Both the position numbers and the translations under genes were made by a program. Below are positions 61,107 through 64,000 of a DNA stretch of 64,000 bases, piece by piece. Position 1 is the first letter of the stretch, and the number at the start of each line of letters is the position of its first letter. The stretch is from Psettodes erumei (Eukaryota > Chordata > Actinopteri > Pleuronectiformes > Psettodidae): the NCBI GenBank assembly GCA_016785225.1, contig JAFBJZ010000735.1, positions 70,001-134,000 of the forward strand. The letters run 5' to 3'. The notes under the pieces are model-generated. The model was not told the DNA's origin and searched no databases. It saw nothing but the letters and a program-made list of their open reading frames with translations.

Positions 61107-63191
61107 CTGAGGGAGAGGGAGAGAGCGCAGGGCGGTTAGCACACGGCCGTCATCCACGAGCGCAGCACACATGAAGGTGTGGAAAAGTTTGGGTTGTTGG
61201 TTGTTGGTTGACCCTGAAGGAACAACACGCCTGGAAGAGCTAACACCTCCACCTGCGACCGAGAGCCGCCTCAGAGCTTTATTACTAAAAACTTTATTCA
61301 CGTACAACGCGAGAGGAACACGCAACGACGAGTCCTCTTCGCACGGGGGTCACGACCCCTCCGGTTTCTGAACCTACGCCTGTAGCGGGACCCGGCGACG
61401 GGCGGCTCCGAGCCCGTCCCGACCTCAACGATACCTGCGTCGCTAACCGCTAAACGACAGTCGCACAACTGTTACACACGGCAGGTCGACAGCGGCTCTG
61501 CTGCTGCTACACGTGTCGATTTAACCGTCAAGAAAAGTGCGTTACTGTCTGCGAGTACCCCGACAACTTTTAGGTGTTCGCACAAACCTCCACACACAGT
61601 GACTGTGGATGCAACGTGCTACACTGAAGCTGACGCACAACCCCCCCACCCACCCACCCGGACACAAGCGTCGCTCGCCCCAAAACTCTGGCCACACGTT
61701 ACACTACCACCTCTCACGTAGAGACTCACTATGTCACGCACCAAACGTGACCTCACAACGCTTCCACAGGACTACAGGTGTGAGAGCAGGTTGTGTTTCC
61801 TGAGGCGTGAACGCACGTCACCACCCGTGGTGTCGCGCACACGCTTCGGGGGACCTGTCTATCACCTGGTTTGTGTAGTTTGCTAAAGGTGTGTCGTGTA
61901 CAACGGGTACGCACGGTTTCGTCATGCACCACGCCGATGACAAACAAAAACACAAAAAAGGTGAAAACAGAAAAAGATCTGTCGAACACACAAAACAACA
62001 AAAAAAAAAAAAACAACACAACTTGATCAGAACCTGGGCGGCCCGTGAAGCAGAAGCAGCAGCAGCAGCCAATGAGAGAGAAGGCCCGGTTCTGGTGAAG
62101 CGTGTGATCCTTACATAAGCTGACATCATCAACCTTCAGGAGGCTGCGGTTTGGTCTGTCGCACAACTCGGAGCTAACTTTAAAGACGGGGAGGGGAGGG
62201 GGGGGGGGGGGGTTACTGCTCACCAGCTGCCTGATGAAAGCCCAGGGGGTGGGGGGGGGGGGGGGGGTGGTCACATGTCTCTATGACGCCCAACAGAAAT
62301 CAAGAGTGCACGTGGAGTCGAGCGAAGCTGGACGACGACGCTGAACGTTTGAACAACAACAAGCTCCTTTGAATTGGCGGCGTCACAAACATCGTGTTTG
62401 TTTTGTTAATGGGTGGGGGGGGGGGTTCGCTAGAAGAAGCGTTACACAAAATAAGTTTGTTCGCTTTTTTGTTGTTTTTTTTTAATAAACGGGGGGAAGT
62501 GACGGTTTCTTTGTCTCTCGCTGAGAAACGCCAATCTGGGCGGGCGGGCACGTATTTCAAAAACCATTTCAATTTCGAGGAGAGGTGTTCACAAGCTACG
62601 CACACACACACACTCAGACACACACTCACGCACATGTGACACAGTTTGAATATCATCACTAACCTGATCCTTGTACTCGTTTGTATAGCGTCAGTCACAC
62701 ATTAGGTTTTACGTTTTTTTATATTTACATGGCAAATAAAATGATGTCGTACTGTCTGCCATACTCATTATTATTATTATTATTATTATTTTTGATAATA
62801 AGTATAATTCTCGGCATACGTTCAGACTGAGCCGGGTTTCATGGTGCCGCATTTCTTAGGCCGTAATCTCATAACACAAGGACTAGATTATATATGAAAT
62901 TCAAGGCTGCCTTCGTGTTAGATTAGCTCTGGATTATATTATGAGTTACTGCGGGTATCTACAAAGCATCACATTAGAAGTGACCGGGAAGCGCCGCGGC
63001 TACTTCCTTAGCCACGCTAACGGAAAAGCTAGCTTCCGCCTCCCCGCTACGATGAGGCGCGCTCCGGCGGTCGTGAGTGCAGGATGGGTGCTGGGTGCTC
63101 TGACTTGACGTTAAACCAGTGTAGTTAGGTATGATGGCAAAAGCGACAACTGCTGTTGTGAGGCAGCTGGTGTTGTGGTAAAAGGTCACAC
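61107..63191 (-). other. csnk1a1 intron downstream of the L exon
   Basis: About 2.1 kb with no recognised exon. It contains G-runs near 62187-62212 and 62249-62269, a TTA repeat near 62768-62790 and some A runs. Confidence 0.5.
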
Positions 63192-63275
63192 CTGGTTTAA
63201 TCCTGAGAAAGATGGGTCCTGAGAAGAGCTAACAGCCACGCTTCTTTTCCTCTTCCCCAATGACGAGTCTAAACA
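63192..63275 (-). CDS. csnk1a1: csnk1a1 alternatively spliced L exon
   Basis: An 84-nt (28-codon) cassette encodes CLDSSLGKRKRSVAVSSSQD followed by PSFSGLNQ, very close to the vertebrate CK1 alpha L insert (CLESPVGKRKRS...). It contains the basic GKRKR nuclear-localisation motif. It is flanked by CCCTAG acceptor and GTGTGA donor and is phase 0 at both ends, so it can be included or skipped without changing the frame. It lies 2.1 kb upstream of the exon starting LFLIDFG. In known vertebrate CK1 alpha this insert sits just before that sequence and gives the nuclear-speckle isoform. The loss of the PV residues before GKRKR is a local difference. Confidence 0.9.
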
Positions 63276-64000
63276 CTAGGGCAGACAGTAGAGGGGCACG
63301 GGTCAAAATCACACAGCCTCTATCCACCTTCAGTCACAGTTAGCATGTTAGCTGGCTAGTTAGCATAGAACAACAGGCACTTCCGGTGGCGCCCGGCGCG
63401 GTTTTTCGCTCCCCGCGACACGACCGACGGCGCCCGGAGCGGCTAGGCCGGGCGCTTCCCTCGGGTACGTCCCAGACCGGACCCGCACCAGGTGCGCAAA
63501 ATCCACCTGAAACCTTTGCGGTAGTACGGGCGTGATCGTTCGGGCCGCCGGGTCCAGAAGAAACCACCGCCGCCCGTGGTTTTCTTCCGCCGGGACGACC
63601 GTGGAAAGATCGGCGAACGTGTCGGGACGGATCGACTCTGACGGAGGCGACGGAGGCCAGTGCAGACAGGCAACACCATGGCTCAGAAAAGACCTGGGTG
63701 GGGCAGGGAGGGCGGGGGCGGGGGGGGCAGCAGAGGGTGAGGAGCCCATGGTTGTCTATTCTCCACCAGCAAAACGAAGACGTGTTAGCTGAGAAAACAA
63801 CAGGTTCAAGTACTGACACACATACTGAGTACCTGGTAGTATCAAAAAAATACCTCGACAGGAAAGAAACACTGCGCTGGGTTCTGATCCAAGAACCGCC
63901 ACACATCTGAACCACGCACTCGGACCTGCTGTACGGGACCGGCGCTGGGGACGGCCGAGCCGAACCCGAGCCCGAGACGTGACGAAACAAAACGTGTGTA
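63276..64000 (-). other. csnk1a1 upstream intron, right edge
   Basis: No kinase N-lobe exon was found here. GCTAAC/TTAGC motifs occur at 63338-63369, and GC-rich sequence follows to about 63730. Upstream csnk1a1 exons are therefore outside the window, although a CpG-rich internal promoter cannot be excluded. Confidence 0.4.

Overview
The window is nuclear DNA of a compact vertebrate genome, most likely a percomorph teleost and possibly pufferfish-like. Ten multi-exon protein-coding genes with clear vertebrate orthologues lie within about 64 kb. Many introns are only 70-110 bp, promoters are CpG-rich, and (CA/TG)n microsatellites are very abundant. Species assignment is inference. No prokaryotic, viral or CRISPR features were seen.

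Layout, left to right. 1-1240: CpG-rich promoter-like DNA, probably the 5' end of a leftward gene outside the window. 2184-4580 (-): slbp, histone mRNA stem-loop binding protein. 6602-about 11089 (+): atoh8, a bHLH transcription factor. 12518-14731 (-): tmem129, an ER E3 ubiquitin ligase. 15788-20950 (-): ccdc142. 23226-25940 (-): rnf103, an ER RING E3 ligase. 28849-32061 (-): abhd18, an alpha/beta hydrolase. 33875-35213 (-): igbp1 (alpha4, a PP2A-type phosphatase regulator). 36698-39428 (-): magt1, an oxidoreductase subunit of oligosaccharyltransferase. 40967-46358 (+): fbxo38, an F-box protein. 46640-57350: a gene-poor stretch with microsatellites, G-runs and a LINE reverse-transcriptase fragment. 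58202-63275 (-): the 3' half of csnk1a1 (casein kinase 1 alpha); its 5' exons lie beyond the right edge.

Exon models were rebuilt by hand from splice sites, reading-frame phase and recognised protein families. For slbp, tmem129, rnf103, abhd18, igbp1, magt1 and fbxo38 the exon lengths sum to an exact multiple of three and give proteins of about the usual family length. The atoh8 last exon and part of ccdc142 are less certain. The genes do not form a pathway. They are mostly housekeeping genes from several ancestral linkage groups (human orthologues on 2p, 4p, 4q, 5q and X, from memory), with one developmental regulator, atoh8, between slbp and tmem129.

Most notable observations: a U12-type AT-AC intron followed by a 28-nt microexon in abhd18; both alternative inserts of casein kinase 1 alpha (an 84-nt L exon and a 36-nt C-terminal segment set by a GC donor); TG repeats in place of pyrimidine tracts at many 3' splice sites with consistent strand bias; an 84-nt in-frame intron in fbxo38; CTCF-like sites on both sides of slbp; and a recurrent GCTAAC/TTAGCT motif around promoters. 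I found no clear evidence of a wholly new biological system.
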